From LMUY01 sp964657445 (GTDB lineage Bacteria; Pseudomonadota; Alphaproteobacteria; Acetobacterales; Acetobacteraceae), in the NCBI GenBank assembly GCA_964657445.1, contig CAZZVB010000130.1:1-13163 (forward strand): a stretch of 13,163 nucleotides of DNA, in the 5' to 3' direction. Positions 1-7,435 of the stretch are shown piece after piece; positions within the stretch are counted from its first letter, which is position 1, and each line of letters opens with the position of its first letter. Both the position numbers and the translations under genes were made by a program. The notes beneath the pieces were generated by a model. That model saw only the letters and a list, made by a program, of their open reading frames with translations. It did no database searches and had not been told where the DNA came from.

Positions 1-36
1 ATCCTGCGCATGGCCAACATCAGGGCGGAACTGTAG
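1..36 (+). CDS. 3' end of an upstream gene, probably an ABC transporter permease (partial)
   Basis: An open frame enters from the left edge and ends at TAG 34-36 after eleven visible residues (ILRMANIRAEL). Its stop shares one base with the GTG start of the next gene, the coupling typical of paired PotB/PotC permease genes. The residues are too few to assign a family; calling it the partner permease rests only on this overlap and on the fact that PotC-type permeases usually follow a PotB-type gene. Confidence 0.55.
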   Translation: MLRMANIRAEL

Positions 37-830
37 TGGCCGGACGCATCGCCCTGACGGCGCTGTTCGGCGCGTTCGTGGTGTTCCTGTATGGCCCGAT
101 CATCACGATCGTCATCCTTGCGTTCGGCGGGCCAGAGAGCGGGTTGACCTTCCCGATGCGAGGCGTGTCGCTGCACTGGTTCGGCGAGTTGTTCAGGGCG
201 CAGAACGTGGGCGACCTCGGCGCCGCCGTGCAACGCACGGCCATGCTGGCCGTGGGGGTGACGATCGTGACGGTGTGCGTCGCGCTCGCCGCCGGTCTCG
301 CCTTCCGCCGCAAATTCATCGGCGCCGGGGCACTGTTCACCCTGGCGCTGGCCAGCCTGATCGTGCCGTCCATCCTGGTCAGCCTCGGCATCGGGCTGGT
401 GTTCAGCCAGGCCGGCATCGACACGAATTGGTGGAGTTCCGCGTTCGGCGCGCAACTGACCTGGACATTGCCGTTCGGGCTGCTGATCACCTTCGCCGTG
501 CTCAACCGTTTCAACCGGTCGTGGGAGGAGGCGGCACGCGACCTTGGCGCCACGCCCTGGCAATCCTTGCGCACCGTGCTGTTGCCGATCCTGCTGCCGA
601 GCATTATCGGCATCGCGCTGTTCGGCTTTACGCTGAGCTGGGACGAGTTCCCCCGCACGCTACTGACGGCGGGAAGCGACAACACCCTGCCGCTCGAAAT
701 CTTCGGCATGACGACGAACGTGACGTCGCCGGTCCTGTATGCCCTTGGTGCGGCTACGACTGGGATTTCGCTGTTCGCGATCGGGCTGTCGCTATGGGCA
801 ATCCGCAGCATCGCAAGCCGCCGAGCCTAG
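36..830 (+). CDS. ABC transporter inner-membrane permease, PotC type
   Basis: This 264-residue integral membrane protein is one of two channel subunits of a binding-protein-dependent importer of the spermidine/putrescine (PotC-like) class. About six hydrophobic segments are visible (roughly residues 7-30, 68-88, 97-125, 138-156, 187-205 and 232-257). The cytoplasmic EAA loop that docks on the ATPase is clear at residues 164-183 (EEAARDLGATPWQSLRTVLL), followed by the family's SWDEF segment. The length is normal. GTG 36-38 is chosen as the start because it overlaps the upstream stop and precedes the first membrane helix directly. The substrate cannot be read from the sequence: members of this class carry polyamines, 2-aminoethylphosphonate and other small cations. 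The neighbouring pyrimidine genes make a nitrogenous substrate conceivable, but they lie on the opposite strand. The last 39 bases overlap the convergent RMF-like gene. Confidence 0.9.
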   Translation: MAGRIALTALFGAFVVFLYGPIITIVILAFGGPESGLTFPMRGVSLHWFGELFRAQNVGDLGAAVQRTAMLAVGVTIVTVCVALAAGLAFRRKFIGAGALFTLALASLIVPSILVSLGIGLVFSQAGIDTNWWSSAFGAQLTWTLPFGLLITFAVLNRFNRSWEEAARDLGATPWQSLRTVLLPILLPSIIGIALFGFTLSWDEFPRTLLTAGSDNTLPLEIFGMTTNVTSPVLYALGAATTGISLFAIGLSLWAIRSIASRRA

Positions 831-1001
831 TCGCGCGAGCTTGCCCGCTTCGGCTTGCCAGCCGGCCAGCCAAGCGAAGCGTCCGGCATCGCCGTAGTAG
901 TCCGGAATGTCGTCCAGAGACTTGCCCTTCCGGTAGCTCACCATGCCTTCGATGAAGAAGACAGCCTCATACTTCGTGGGAATGCGTGCCTTCTCCGGCA
1001 T
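792..1001 (-). CDS. Small ribosome modulation factor (RMF/CrpP)-like protein
   Basis: A 69-residue soluble protein. Its core at residues 18-50 carries the RMF-family pattern: a glycine-bearing helix (EGMVSYRKGKSLDD), a short polar/aromatic turn (IPDYYGDAG), then the hallmark RFAWLAGW at 41-48. RMF in enterobacteria binds the 30S subunit and promotes 100S ribosome dimers in stationary phase. Short alphaproteobacterial relatives with this WLxGW motif are annotated as RMF-like but are mostly uncharacterised. ATG 999-1001 is preceded four bases away by AGAGGGG (1006-1012), a good ribosome-binding site. The C-terminal 15-20 residues go beyond the motif and are encoded over the 3' end of the convergent permease gene (39-base overlap), so this tail may be non-conserved. 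The gene lies 177 bases downstream of upp on the same strand and probably has its own promoter. Confidence 0.68.
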   Translation of the reverse strand: MPEKARIPTKYEAVFFIEGMVSYRKGKSLDDIPDYYGDAGRFAWLAGWQAEAGKLARLGSAACDAADCP

Positions 1002-1178
1002 ACGGCCCCTCTGAACGTTCGGTTATCGAGTGAACACCAGGTTCAATGTATAAAACCGAAGCGTCAGATCGCTACCCGACGGACATCGCTCAGGTCGCGT
1101 GCAGAGTTCACAAATGCATCAACCGGAGGCTGCACCCGCCCGCGCTCGGGAAAGCGGCGGGCAGAAGACGCGTGCGCG
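1002..1178 (-). promoter_or_regulatory. Intergenic region between upp and the RMF-like gene
   Basis: This 177-base gap holds no convincing gene. Read on the minus strand it is locally AT-rich at about 1034-1063, with TTTTATACATTGAAC-like sequence, a plausible place for a promoter of the RMF-like gene; no consensus -35/-10 pair with good spacing could be fixed. Close to the upp stop, CCCGCC (1135-1140) and GGCGGG (1156-1161) could form a short stem with a 15-base loop, but no T-tract follows, so an intrinsic terminator after upp is only a weak possibility. Confidence 0.3.
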
Positions 1179-1817
1179 CTACTTCGTCCCGTACAGCCGG
1201 TCGCCGGCATCCCCAAGGCCAGGCCGGATGTAGCCATGCGAGTCCAACTGCCGGTCAATGGCGGCCGTGTAAACCGGAACATCCGGATGCTCGCTCTGAA
1301 GGACTGCCAATCCTTCCGGCGCCGCGAGCAGGCAGACGAAGCGCAGTTGGACAGCGCCGGCTTGGCGGAGGCGGGACAGCGCGGCCGCCGCGGAGTGGCC
1401 GGTGGCGAGCATGGGATCGACGACGACGACAAGCCGTTCAGCCAAATCGTCCGGCAACTTCAAGTAGTATTCGACCGGGACCAGCGTCGCCGGGTCGCGA
1501 TACAGCCCGATATGCCCGACGCGGGCGGACGGGATCAGGTCCAGCAGCCCGTCCAGAATGCCGACGCCGGCCCGCAGGATCGGGACGAAACACAGCTTCT
1601 TGCCAGACAGATAGGGCGCTTCCATCGGCTCCAGCGGGGTCTCGATGGCGATGGTTTCGATCGGCAGGTCGCGCGTGACCTCGTATCCGATCAGCAAACT
1701 GATCTCTCGCGCGATGCGGCGGAACTCCGCAGTGCGCGTGCCAACCATGCGCAGCAGGGTCAGCTTGTGCTGGATCAGCGGATGGGTCAGCAGGGTGACG
1801 TTCGGAAAGCCGGTCAA
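1179..1817 (-). CDS. upp: Uracil phosphoribosyltransferase (UPRT; URC6 role)
   Basis: A 212-residue cytosolic enzyme (usual length about 208-210) converting uracil and PRPP to UMP. The N-terminal FPNVTLLTHPLIQHKLTLLR is typical of bacterial UPRTs. The FVPILRAGVG segment lies at 77-86, the PRPP-binding loop at 130-142 (VVVVDPMLATGHS) and the uracil-site C-terminus at 195-212 (GYIRPGLGDAGDRLYGTK). It is the last gene of the urc1-urc4-upp set. UPRT is usually a salvage enzyme, but in the URC uracil-degradation pathway it makes the ribosylated substrate, and its position here argues for that catabolic use. The frame begins at TTG 1815-1817, overlapping the urc4 stop TGA (1814-1816) as TTGA. Translation is therefore probably coupled, and the TTG start keeps the standard family N-terminus. 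Confidence 0.95.
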   Translation of the reverse strand: MTGFPNVTLLTHPLIQHKLTLLRMVGTRTAEFRRIAREISLLIGYEVTRDLPIETIAIETPLEPMEAPYLSGKKLCFVPILRAGVGILDGLLDLIPSARVGHIGLYRDPATLVPVEYYLKLPDDLAERLVVVVDPMLATGHSAAAALSRLRQAGAVQLRFVCLLAAPEGLAVLQSEHPDVPVYTAAIDRQLDSHGYIRPGLGDAGDRLYGTK

Positions 1818-2998
1818 AATACGGTCCCGTCGCTGATGATCTGCAAGGGCGGCACGCCACCCGGCCGCTTGTCGCGGGCGATGGCGCGGCCGGCAGCCCA
1901 GGTTCCGCCCTCGAGGATACGGGACAGCGGCAAGTCGAGGTCAAGCCGCCTGCGTATCATCGGCGCAAGCCGGTCGAGCAGTCCCACCGTCAACGCCCGC
2001 CATTCCACCACCGCCGGGTGACCCGGCGGCAGCAACTCCTGCGCCAGCGCGGGGTCGCGCAGCCGCAGCACGCCGGTGTCGATGAACAGCCCGCCGTTGC
2101 GGTATTCGGGCAGGCCGGTCAGGTCGCCCGTGCCGGTCACCGGCACACCCGCGTCCTCAAACACCTCGATCAGCGAGTAGGCCAGCCATTGCGTAAGCTT
2201 ATGGAACGGCACGAAGCCGCCGGGCGAGGCCGGATGCGGCCATACGTCGCCCAGCGCCCGGCCGCTCAAGACGGTGCGGGATGGCCAGACCGGGCCGAGC
2301 CCGTCCAGCAGCGTCGCGACCATCCTTGCTGCTTGCACTTGGCCTGGGCCAATCAGCGCGTCGAACAGGCCGCCCAGCCGGCCGCCGATGAAAAGGTCCG
2401 CACGCGCCTGTACCGCGGAACCCAGCCGGCGCAAAACTGCGGCCCGGCCGTCCAGCCCGGCCAGCGGATTGCCGGCGGTCACCTGGAACGCATGGCCCAA
2501 ATCGTCCGCGCTCAACGCCTGCAGCGTTCCGGCATCGACGCGGGGTGATCCATCCGCCGAGAACAGCCCGGCCCGGAACGCGTCGATGCTGGCGATGCCA
2601 AGCCCTTCGGACCGGCCGAATTCCTGCCCCGTCGCGGCATCCCGATAGCGCCATCCGGCCCCGGCGCCAGCGTCCAGCAGCACGCTGACGACGCAGAGTT
2701 CGACCCGCACCCGGCCGGTTTCCACCGGGTCCGATGAACGCAGCATGCTCCGCAGCGCACCCCAGCGGTCCGCGCCGCCAGCCGCGAAATGCCGCCAGCG
2801 GGCGTGATGCGGGATGTCCAGCGAGGGATAGTTCCGGCGGATCACCGCCACCGTGTAGTCGGCCGCGTCCGCCAGCCGGTCCTCATCCAGCGCGAAATGC
2901 GTCAGCCGGCCCTGTTCGGCGATGGCCAGCATGGCGGTGCAGGCGTCCCGGACCGCACCAAGGGTGCAAAGCCGGGCTGCCAATACCGTGTCACGCAT
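1814..2998 (-). CDS. URC4/Urg3 family uracil-catabolism protein (DUF1688)
   Basis: A 394-residue protein of the DUF1688 family, known from fungal URC4/Urg3 and bacterial clusters with URC1. Genetic work in yeast places it in uracil degradation to urea and 3-hydroxypropionate, but its exact reaction is not settled to my knowledge. Family landmarks are the N-terminal LCTLGAVRDAC, the conserved YPSLDIPHHARWRHF at residues 57-71, and the C-terminal GGTWAAGR (364-371) followed by KRPGGVPPLQIISDGTVF. The open frame runs 27 codons further upstream, but that part is Arg/Pro-rich and lies inside urc1; ATG 2996-2998, which overlaps the urc1 stop by 8 bases, gives the family-like N-terminus and is chosen. 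Its stop overlaps the upp start. No signal peptide or membrane segment is seen, so it is probably cytosolic. Confidence 0.9.
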   Translation of the reverse strand: MRDTVLAARLCTLGAVRDACTAMLAIAEQGRLTHFALDEDRLADAADYTVAVIRRNYPSLDIPHHARWRHFAAGGADRWGALRSMLRSSDPVETGRVRVELCVVSVLLDAGAGAGWRYRDAATGQEFGRSEGLGIASIDAFRAGLFSADGSPRVDAGTLQALSADDLGHAFQVTAGNPLAGLDGRAAVLRRLGSAVQARADLFIGGRLGGLFDALIGPGQVQAARMVATLLDGLGPVWPSRTVLSGRALGDVWPHPASPGGFVPFHKLTQWLAYSLIEVFEDAGVPVTGTGDLTGLPEYRNGGLFIDTGVLRLRDPALAQELLPPGHPAVVEWRALTVGLLDRLAPMIRRRLDLDLPLSRILEGGTWAAGRAIARDKRPGGVPPLQIISDGTVF

Positions 2999-4274
2999 CC
3001 AGCACGCGTCCCTTGGCGATCTGCAGCTCCTCGGGCGGCGGCACCGCCGTCGTGAAGTAGCCGGCCGCCTTCTTGGCATCCATCTCGACGCTGGCGTCGG
3101 CCGGAATGAGCCAGTCAGGGATCGGCACCCGCTCCACCACGTCGATCCCGCTGCCCACGATCGGCGCGTATTTCAGGTTGCTCATGGAAACGAGCCGGTC
3201 GATCCGCCTGATCCCCAGCCAGTGCAGCACGTCCGGCATCAATTCCTGCAGCCGCATGTCCTGCACGCCGGCGACGCACTCGGTCCGCTCGAAATACGCG
3301 TCGGCTCGGTCGCCGCCTTCCTGCCGCTTGCGGGCGTTGTACACCAGGAACTTGGTCACCTCGCCCAAGGCGCGGCCTTCCTTGCGGTTGTAGGCGACCA
3401 CACCGACGCCGCCCTGCTGCGCCATTTCGATGCAGACCTCGATGCCGTGCGCCAGGTAGGGGCGGCAGGTGCATATGTCCGAGCCGAACACGTCCGAGCC
3501 GTTGCACTCGTCGTGAATGCGGCACGCGATGCGGGTGTCGGATTTGCCGAGCCGGGCCGGGTCGCCGAACAGGTACACGGTGGTGCCGCCGATCGGGGGC
3601 AGGAACACGTCCAGATCCGGCCGGGTCACTAGTTCGGGGAACATGCCGCCGGTATGCTCGAACAGCGCGCGGCGCAGGTCGGGCACGGCGATGCCGAAGC
3701 GCCGGGCGACGCCGGGCAGGTGCCAGACCGGCTCGATCGCAACCTTGGTCACGCGCACGTCGCCGGCCGCCGTCAACACGTCGCCATCGGGGATCAGCCG
3801 CCCGGCGCGCATCGCGTCCATGATCTCCGGCATGTTGATGTGGGCGCGGGTGACCGCGATGGTCGGCCGCACATCCAGCCCGGCCGCGATCTCCTCGGCG
3901 AAGACCTCGGTGCTGAGGTGCCCCCAAGGGTCCATCGACACGATCGCGTCCGGCTCGCTCCATTGTGGGAATGGGCCGATTTGCACGGCCGGCCGAGTGT
4001 TGGTGAGGTCCGGCCGGTGCGCCGGGTCAAGCTGCCCGGCTGCCACTGCCAGCGCGCGATACAGCGAGTAGGCGCCGGAATGGGCGCCGATCGCGTTGCG
4101 GCCAGGGGAGGACTGCAGCGTCGCCACCACGGGGCCGCGCTGCCGCCCGTTCGCAGCACCCCAGGCCAGCGGCAGCGTGCCGGCCACGTTGCGCGGGTGG
4201 GATGTCAGCACGATGGACCGCGGCACGGGGCGCGGCTCGTTCGGCTTCAGCGGCGGCGTGGTCTCCAACGGCAC
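2991..4274 (-). CDS. URC1-type GTP cyclohydrolase II-like protein (uracil catabolism)
   Basis: A 427-residue cytosolic protein of the GTP cyclohydrolase II superfamily, but about twice the length of RibA, as expected for URC1. The GCH-II zinc ligands are visible as Cys257, Cys268 and Cys270 (ECNGSDVFGSDICTC). YNRKEGRALG at 295-304 matches RibA's RQEGRGIG loop. The long N-terminal domain, including the INMPEIMDAM stretch, is specific to the URC1 branch. In the URC pathway this protein is thought to open the pyrimidine ring of a uracil nucleotide or nucleoside, by analogy with RibA opening guanine. An in-frame TAG nine codons upstream limits the start; GTG 4272-4274 is the longest option, with AGGA close before it. 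GTG 4224-4226 is an alternative that would begin just before RSIVLTSHPRN. The gene follows the DUF1028 gene by 46 bases and overlaps urc4 by 8 bases. Confidence 0.9.
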   Translation of the reverse strand: MPLETTPPLKPNEPRPVPRSIVLTSHPRNVAGTLPLAWGAANGRQRGPVVATLQSSPGRNAIGAHSGAYSLYRALAVAAGQLDPAHRPDLTNTRPAVQIGPFPQWSEPDAIVSMDPWGHLSTEVFAEEIAAGLDVRPTIAVTRAHINMPEIMDAMRAGRLIPDGDVLTAAGDVRVTKVAIEPVWHLPGVARRFGIAVPDLRRALFEHTGGMFPELVTRPDLDVFLPPIGGTTVYLFGDPARLGKSDTRIACRIHDECNGSDVFGSDICTCRPYLAHGIEVCIEMAQQGGVGVVAYNRKEGRALGEVTKFLVYNARKRQEGGDRADAYFERTECVAGVQDMRLQELMPDVLHWLGIRRIDRLVSMSNLKYAPIVGSGIDVVERVPIPDWLIPADASVEMDAKKAAGYFTTAVPPPEELQIAKGRVLDA

Positions 4275-4320
4275 GATCCTATGCTGCGTTGCATCACGCT
4301 AGGCAGGGACGCGAGGCCGG

Positions 4321-4974
4321 TCAAACCCACACCGTCTCCGGCCGCAGCGCCCGCGCCTGGTAGTCGTCCGCCTGGGGGGCGAACAGCGCATGCAGCCGCC
4401 GCAACTCCGTCAAGGGCGCGTCGGCCGCGTCCACCCGCAGGTCGATATAGGGGATCGGCGCATCGTGCACGATCAGCAGCGCGGCCGAGACTAGCGGTTT
4501 CTCCTCCCCGCCCGCTTCCAGCCCGGCATCGGCGGCGGCAAGCAGGCGCTCGGCCAGGGGCTGCGCGTCCGGCGCGGTGAAGGCCGCCACCATTGCTGCG
4601 GGCACGCCGTCATTGCGCAGGATGTTGCCGATGGCGACGCAAACCGGCCCTGCGACCCCGGCCAGTGCCGGCAGGGTGTGCGCGCCGGTGTAGTGCCCCG
4701 TCCGCCCGTCGCGATCCAGCGCCGCGATCTGCCGCCAGCCGCGCTGGGCGGTGCTGGCTGCGAGTGCGGCGACGGTGGCGTCCGCCGGGCAGCCCTCCGC
4801 CAGCAGCGACAGGCCGCGCGGCCCGAGGCGCGGATCGGTCCAGAACTGGGTCAGCACCACGCCCACGCCGGCGCGCGCGAAGATGCAGCGGCTGCCGACC
4901 GCCGGGCTCGACGTGGTGATCACCGCGCCCATCATCCCGGTCCGCGCGCAGCGGCCGGCGAGCGAGAACGTCAT
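4321..4974 (-). CDS. DUF1028 family protein (Ntn-hydrolase-like)
   Basis: A 217-residue cytosolic protein with the pattern of DUF1028: N-terminal MTFSLAGRCARTG; GHYTGAHT at 93-100; AIGNILRNDGVPAAMVAAF at 114-132; a long helix LAERLLAAADAGLEAGGEE (140-158); and SAALLIV with YIDLRVD at 176-182. The family is related to N-terminal-nucleophile hydrolases and often sits beside amide- or nitrogen-compound catabolism genes; no reaction is established for it to my knowledge. ATG 4972-4974 overlaps the stop of the monooxygenase gene as ATGA (4971-4974), so the two are translationally coupled and probably act on one pathway. A reasonable inference is hydrolysis of an amide or imide produced by that oxygenase. 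The frame stays open upstream through the monooxygenase gene, but that extension is Arg-rich shadow and was discarded. Confidence 0.85.
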   Translation of the reverse strand: MTFSLAGRCARTGMMGAVITTSSPAVGSRCIFARAGVGVVLTQFWTDPRLGPRGLSLLAEGCPADATVAALAASTAQRGWRQIAALDRDGRTGHYTGAHTLPALAGVAGPVCVAIGNILRNDGVPAAMVAAFTAPDAQPLAERLLAAADAGLEAGGEEKPLVSAALLIVHDAPIPYIDLRVDAADAPLTELRRLHALFAPQADDYQARALRPETVWV

Positions 4975-6481
4975 GCTGCGCCCTGCATGCGCGCGGCGTA
5001 GCGGTTGGCGGGGCGGGCCAGGCCGAGATGCTCGCGCAAGGTCGAGCCCGCGTACTCCGTGCGGAACAAGCCGCGGCGCTGCAGTTCCGGCACCACGCCG
5101 TCCACGAACTGCTCCAGGTCCTGCGGCAATTGGTTGAACGTCAGCATGAAGCCGTCCGCCGCGCCCGCGTCCATCCATTCCGCCATGTTGTCGGCCACAT
5201 CGGCGACCGTTCCCTTCAATGTGTCGCGCCCGCGTTCGTAGCGCTGGTACAATTGCCGCAGCGTAGGATTGTCCTTCCGTATCATTCCGACGATCTGGTC
5301 GAAATAGGCCTTGTGAAAGCGTGCGTCGGGCGGGATGCGGTCCGGCGGGATAGGCTCGTCCAGCGGCAAGTCCGATAGATCGACCTCGAGGTCGTTGCCC
5401 AGGAAGAAGCGCCCGACCGTCGGGTGCACCAGTTCCTGCATCGCGTCGAACTTTGCCTGCGCGTCCTGCCGGGTTGCGCCGAGCATGACGCCGCGGCCAA
5501 CCAGAATCTTCATTTCGGACGGGTGGCGGCCATACTTGGCCATGCGGCCCTTCAGGTCGTCGTAGAACGCCTTCGCGTCGGCCAGATCGGTGGCCGTGCC
5601 AAACACCACCTCCGCCACGCGGGCCGCGAACTCCCGCCCGATCTCGGACGCGCCAGCCTGGATGATCACCGGCTGGCCTTGCGGCGAGCGGGCCAGGTTC
5701 AGCGCGCCGCGGACTGAGAAATGCTTGCCGCGGTGATCGAGCACGTGGAACTTCGCCGGGTCGAAATAGCGCCCGGTGGCGCGGTGTTCCAGCAGCGCAT
5801 CGTCCTCGTAGGTATCCCATAGGGCCTGGACGACCTCGACAAACTCCTGCGCGCGCTCGTAACGCTCGGCATGCGGGGCCAGTGAGTCCTGCCCGAAATT
5901 CTTCGAGCAGTATTCGTTGGCCGATGTCACCACGTTCCACGCCGCGCGCCCGTGGCTCATGTGGTCCAGCGAGCCGAACTGGCGGGCGATGTTGTAAGGC
6001 TCGCAGAAGCTGGTGGAGGCGGTGCCGCCAAGGCCGATCTTCGTCGTGTACGGGGCAAGGGCCGAGAGCAGCGTGATCGGCTCGAACGCGTTCATGAACA
6101 GCGGGTAGCGGCTCCAGGCCTCCAGGTCGCGGGTGCGGGCGGCGGGCGTGTCGGCGACGAAGAACAGGTCGAACAATCCGCGCTCGGCGGTGCGGGCGAT
6201 GCGCGCGTAATAATCGATGCTGTTGGCGGCGTGCGGCACCGCGTCCGGATGCATCCAGGACGCAACGTGGATGCCAGCGGCGCATTGCATCAGCAGCGCC
6301 AGCTTGATCTGACGANNNNNNNNNNNNNNNNNNNNNNNNNNNNNNNNNNNNNNNNNNNNNNNNNNNNNNNNNNNNNNNNNNNNNNNNNNNNNNNNNNNNN
6401 NNNNNNNNNNNNNNNCGCAACGTGGATGCCAGCGGCGCATTGCATCAGCAGCGCCAGCTTGATCTGACGACCTTGCGCCAC
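4971..6481 (-). CDS. NtaA/SnaA/DszA-type flavin-dependent monooxygenase, interrupted by a scaffold gap
   Basis: A luciferase-like monooxygenase that uses reduced FMN supplied by a separate reductase and O2 to oxidise a small organic substrate. Merging the two identical 55-base gap flanks gives one frame of 1356 bases, 451 residues, the usual size. Family hallmarks (merged numbering) are RQIKLALLMQ at 5-14, ASWMHPDA (22-29), GLGGTASTSFCEPYNIARQF (98-117), SLDHMSHGRAAWNVVTS (119-135) and QGQPVIIQAGASEIGREFAA (216-235). GTG 6479-6481 is preceded by GGAGGGG (6486-6492). The raw assembly is frame-shifted here because 155 extra bases are not a multiple of three, so frames that read through the Ns are false. 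The substrate is unknown: relatives attack nitrilotriacetate, EDTA, dibenzothiophene sulfone and other N- or S-compounds. Coupling to DUF1028, with urc1 46 bases further on, suggests an N-heterocycle or amide. Confidence 0.87.
6261..6315. repeat. 55-base copy, left flank of the gap (assembly overlap)
   Basis: These 55 bases are identical to 6416-6470 on the other side of the Ns. Both copies encode the same residues (RQIKLALLMQCAAGIHVA) near the N-terminus of the monooxygenase. An exact odd-length end overlap is what unmerged de Bruijn contigs with k=55 would leave, so this is read as an artefact and not a biological repeat. Confidence 0.9.
6316..6415. other. Assembly gap of exactly 100 N
   Basis: One hundred consecutive Ns, the conventional placeholder for a gap of unknown size. 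The identical 55-base flanks imply that the contigs overlap and that no sequence is missing; true spacing would be minus 55 bases. Confidence 0.97.
6416..6470. repeat. 55-base copy, right flank of the gap (assembly overlap)
   Basis: Identical to 6261-6315. The bases after it (6471-6481) supply the first codons of the monooxygenase, GTG GCG CAA GG, which continue in frame through the repeat once the two copies are merged. Confidence 0.9.
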
Positions 6482-6556
6482 GCCACCCCTCCGCACGACA
6501 AGCCCGGGACGCTATAGAGCGGGGCAGGGGCCGGCAAGCCTTCAGGGAGCGCACTT
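6482..6556. promoter_or_regulatory. Divergent intergenic region with two ribosome-binding sites
   Basis: This 75-base gap separates the start of the minus-strand monooxygenase-DUF1028-urc operon from the plus-strand PhnD-like/rutA unit, so it should hold promoters for both. GGAGGGG (minus strand, 6486-6492) lies four bases before GTG 6481 and decides that start. AGGGAG (plus strand, about 6543-6548) lies before ATG 6557. GCTATAGAGC at 6511-6520 is a near-palindrome containing a -10-like CTATAG, but no matching -35 was recognised on either strand. A shared operator is possible and unproven. Confidence 0.45.
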
Positions 6557-7366
6557 ATGACGGCACAGATCGCGAGCCTGCCGATGTACGCGCTTCCCTC
6601 GATGGCGGCCGCCAATGCGGCGTTCTGGGGGTCGCTGCGGGCTGCACTGCTGGATCGCGGCCTGGCCGATGTGCCGGCCGGGCTGAGCGCGTCGGAGTCA
6701 GTGCCGCAGCGGATCGGGCCCGACGTGCTGTTCACCCAGGTCTGCGGCTTTCCGCTGTACCGGCGCTACGGTGGCCAGGGTGTCCTGCTCGGCACGCCGT
6801 GCTACGACTTTGCCGGCTGCACGGGGGCGATGCACCGCGCCGCGTTCATCGTGCGCGGCGACGACCCGGCGGCGGACCTCGCCGGCCTGCGCGGCCGGGT
6901 GTTCGGCTGCAACAGCATCGATTCGAACACGGGCATGAACCTGCCGCGGCTATCGCTGGCGCGCATCGCCGGCAGCCGGCCGTTCTTTTCGCGCGTGGTG
7001 TGGACCGGGGGACACGTGCCAAGCCTGGCGGCGCTGTCCGCCGGCTAGATCGATCTCTGCTCGGTCGATTGCGTCACCTGGGGGTTCGTGCAGCGCGACC
7101 GACCGGACCTGGCCGCCGGCCTGCGCGTGCTGGACTGGACGGAGCCGAGCCCGAGCCTGCCCTTCATCACCTCTGCCGCCACACCGGCGCCGGTCGTGGA
7201 CGTTCTGCGAGAGGCGCTGGCCACGGTGTTCGCCGACGCGGCGGCGCAGCCCGTGCTGGCCGCGCTGCATCTGCGTGGCTTGGTTCGCCTGGAGGCTGGC
7301 GACTACGACGTGTTGCGCGGCTATGAGGACGAAGCCGCCGGGCTGGGGTACGCCGTGCTGGCGTAA
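6557..7366 (+). pseudogene. PhnD-like phosphate/phosphonate-family binding protein, broken by an in-frame TAG
   Basis: One continuous frame of 270 codons, interrupted only at codon 164 (TAG 7046-7048) and ending at TAA 7364-7366. Both halves match the COG3221 PhnD-like family common in alphaproteobacteria: IASLPMY at 5-11; DVLFTQVCGFPLYRR (56-70); VLLGTPCYDFAGCTG (76-90); CNSIDSNTGMNLPRL (118-132); TGGHVPSLAALSAG (150-163). After the stop the frame resumes with IDLCSVDCVTWGF, the conserved motif that normally follows. No frameshift is needed. It has no evident signal peptide, like many members of this sub-family, so it may be a cytosolic ligand-binding protein. ATG 6557 follows AGGGAG. Possible explanations are a recent nonsense mutation, a base-calling error or suppression of the amber codon. 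The gene lies 69 bases before rutA and is probably co-transcribed with it. Confidence 0.8.
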
Positions 7367-7435
7367 ACGCGCTTTGGCCACGATGGCACATCCATTGCTG
7401 ACCCCATCGCGCACTCTCGTGACGGAAGCCCCTGC

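Noticed and set aside
855..2021. A 388-residue plus-strand frame opposite upp and urc4.
   Set aside because: Composition is Arg/Gln-rich, no motif is recognisable, and it lies antisense to two well-supported genes; a GC-rich shadow.
4975..6420. Long upstream extension of the DUF1028 frame.
   Set aside because: It lies entirely inside the monooxygenase gene, is Arg/Gly/Pro-rich and has no domain; ATG 4974 with the ATGA overlap is the supported start.
6261..6470. Biological direct repeat or small transposon scar around the gap.
   Set aside because: Exact 55-base identity at both contig ends, and perfect restoration of the reading frame on merging, fit an assembly overlap far better.
4971..6554. 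A 527-residue frame reading through the N gap with an Arg-rich N-terminus starting near 6554.
   Set aside because: It changes frame at the gap. The family N-terminus (RQIKLALLMQ...) lies in another frame upstream of the gap and joins correctly only when the duplicated flanks are merged.
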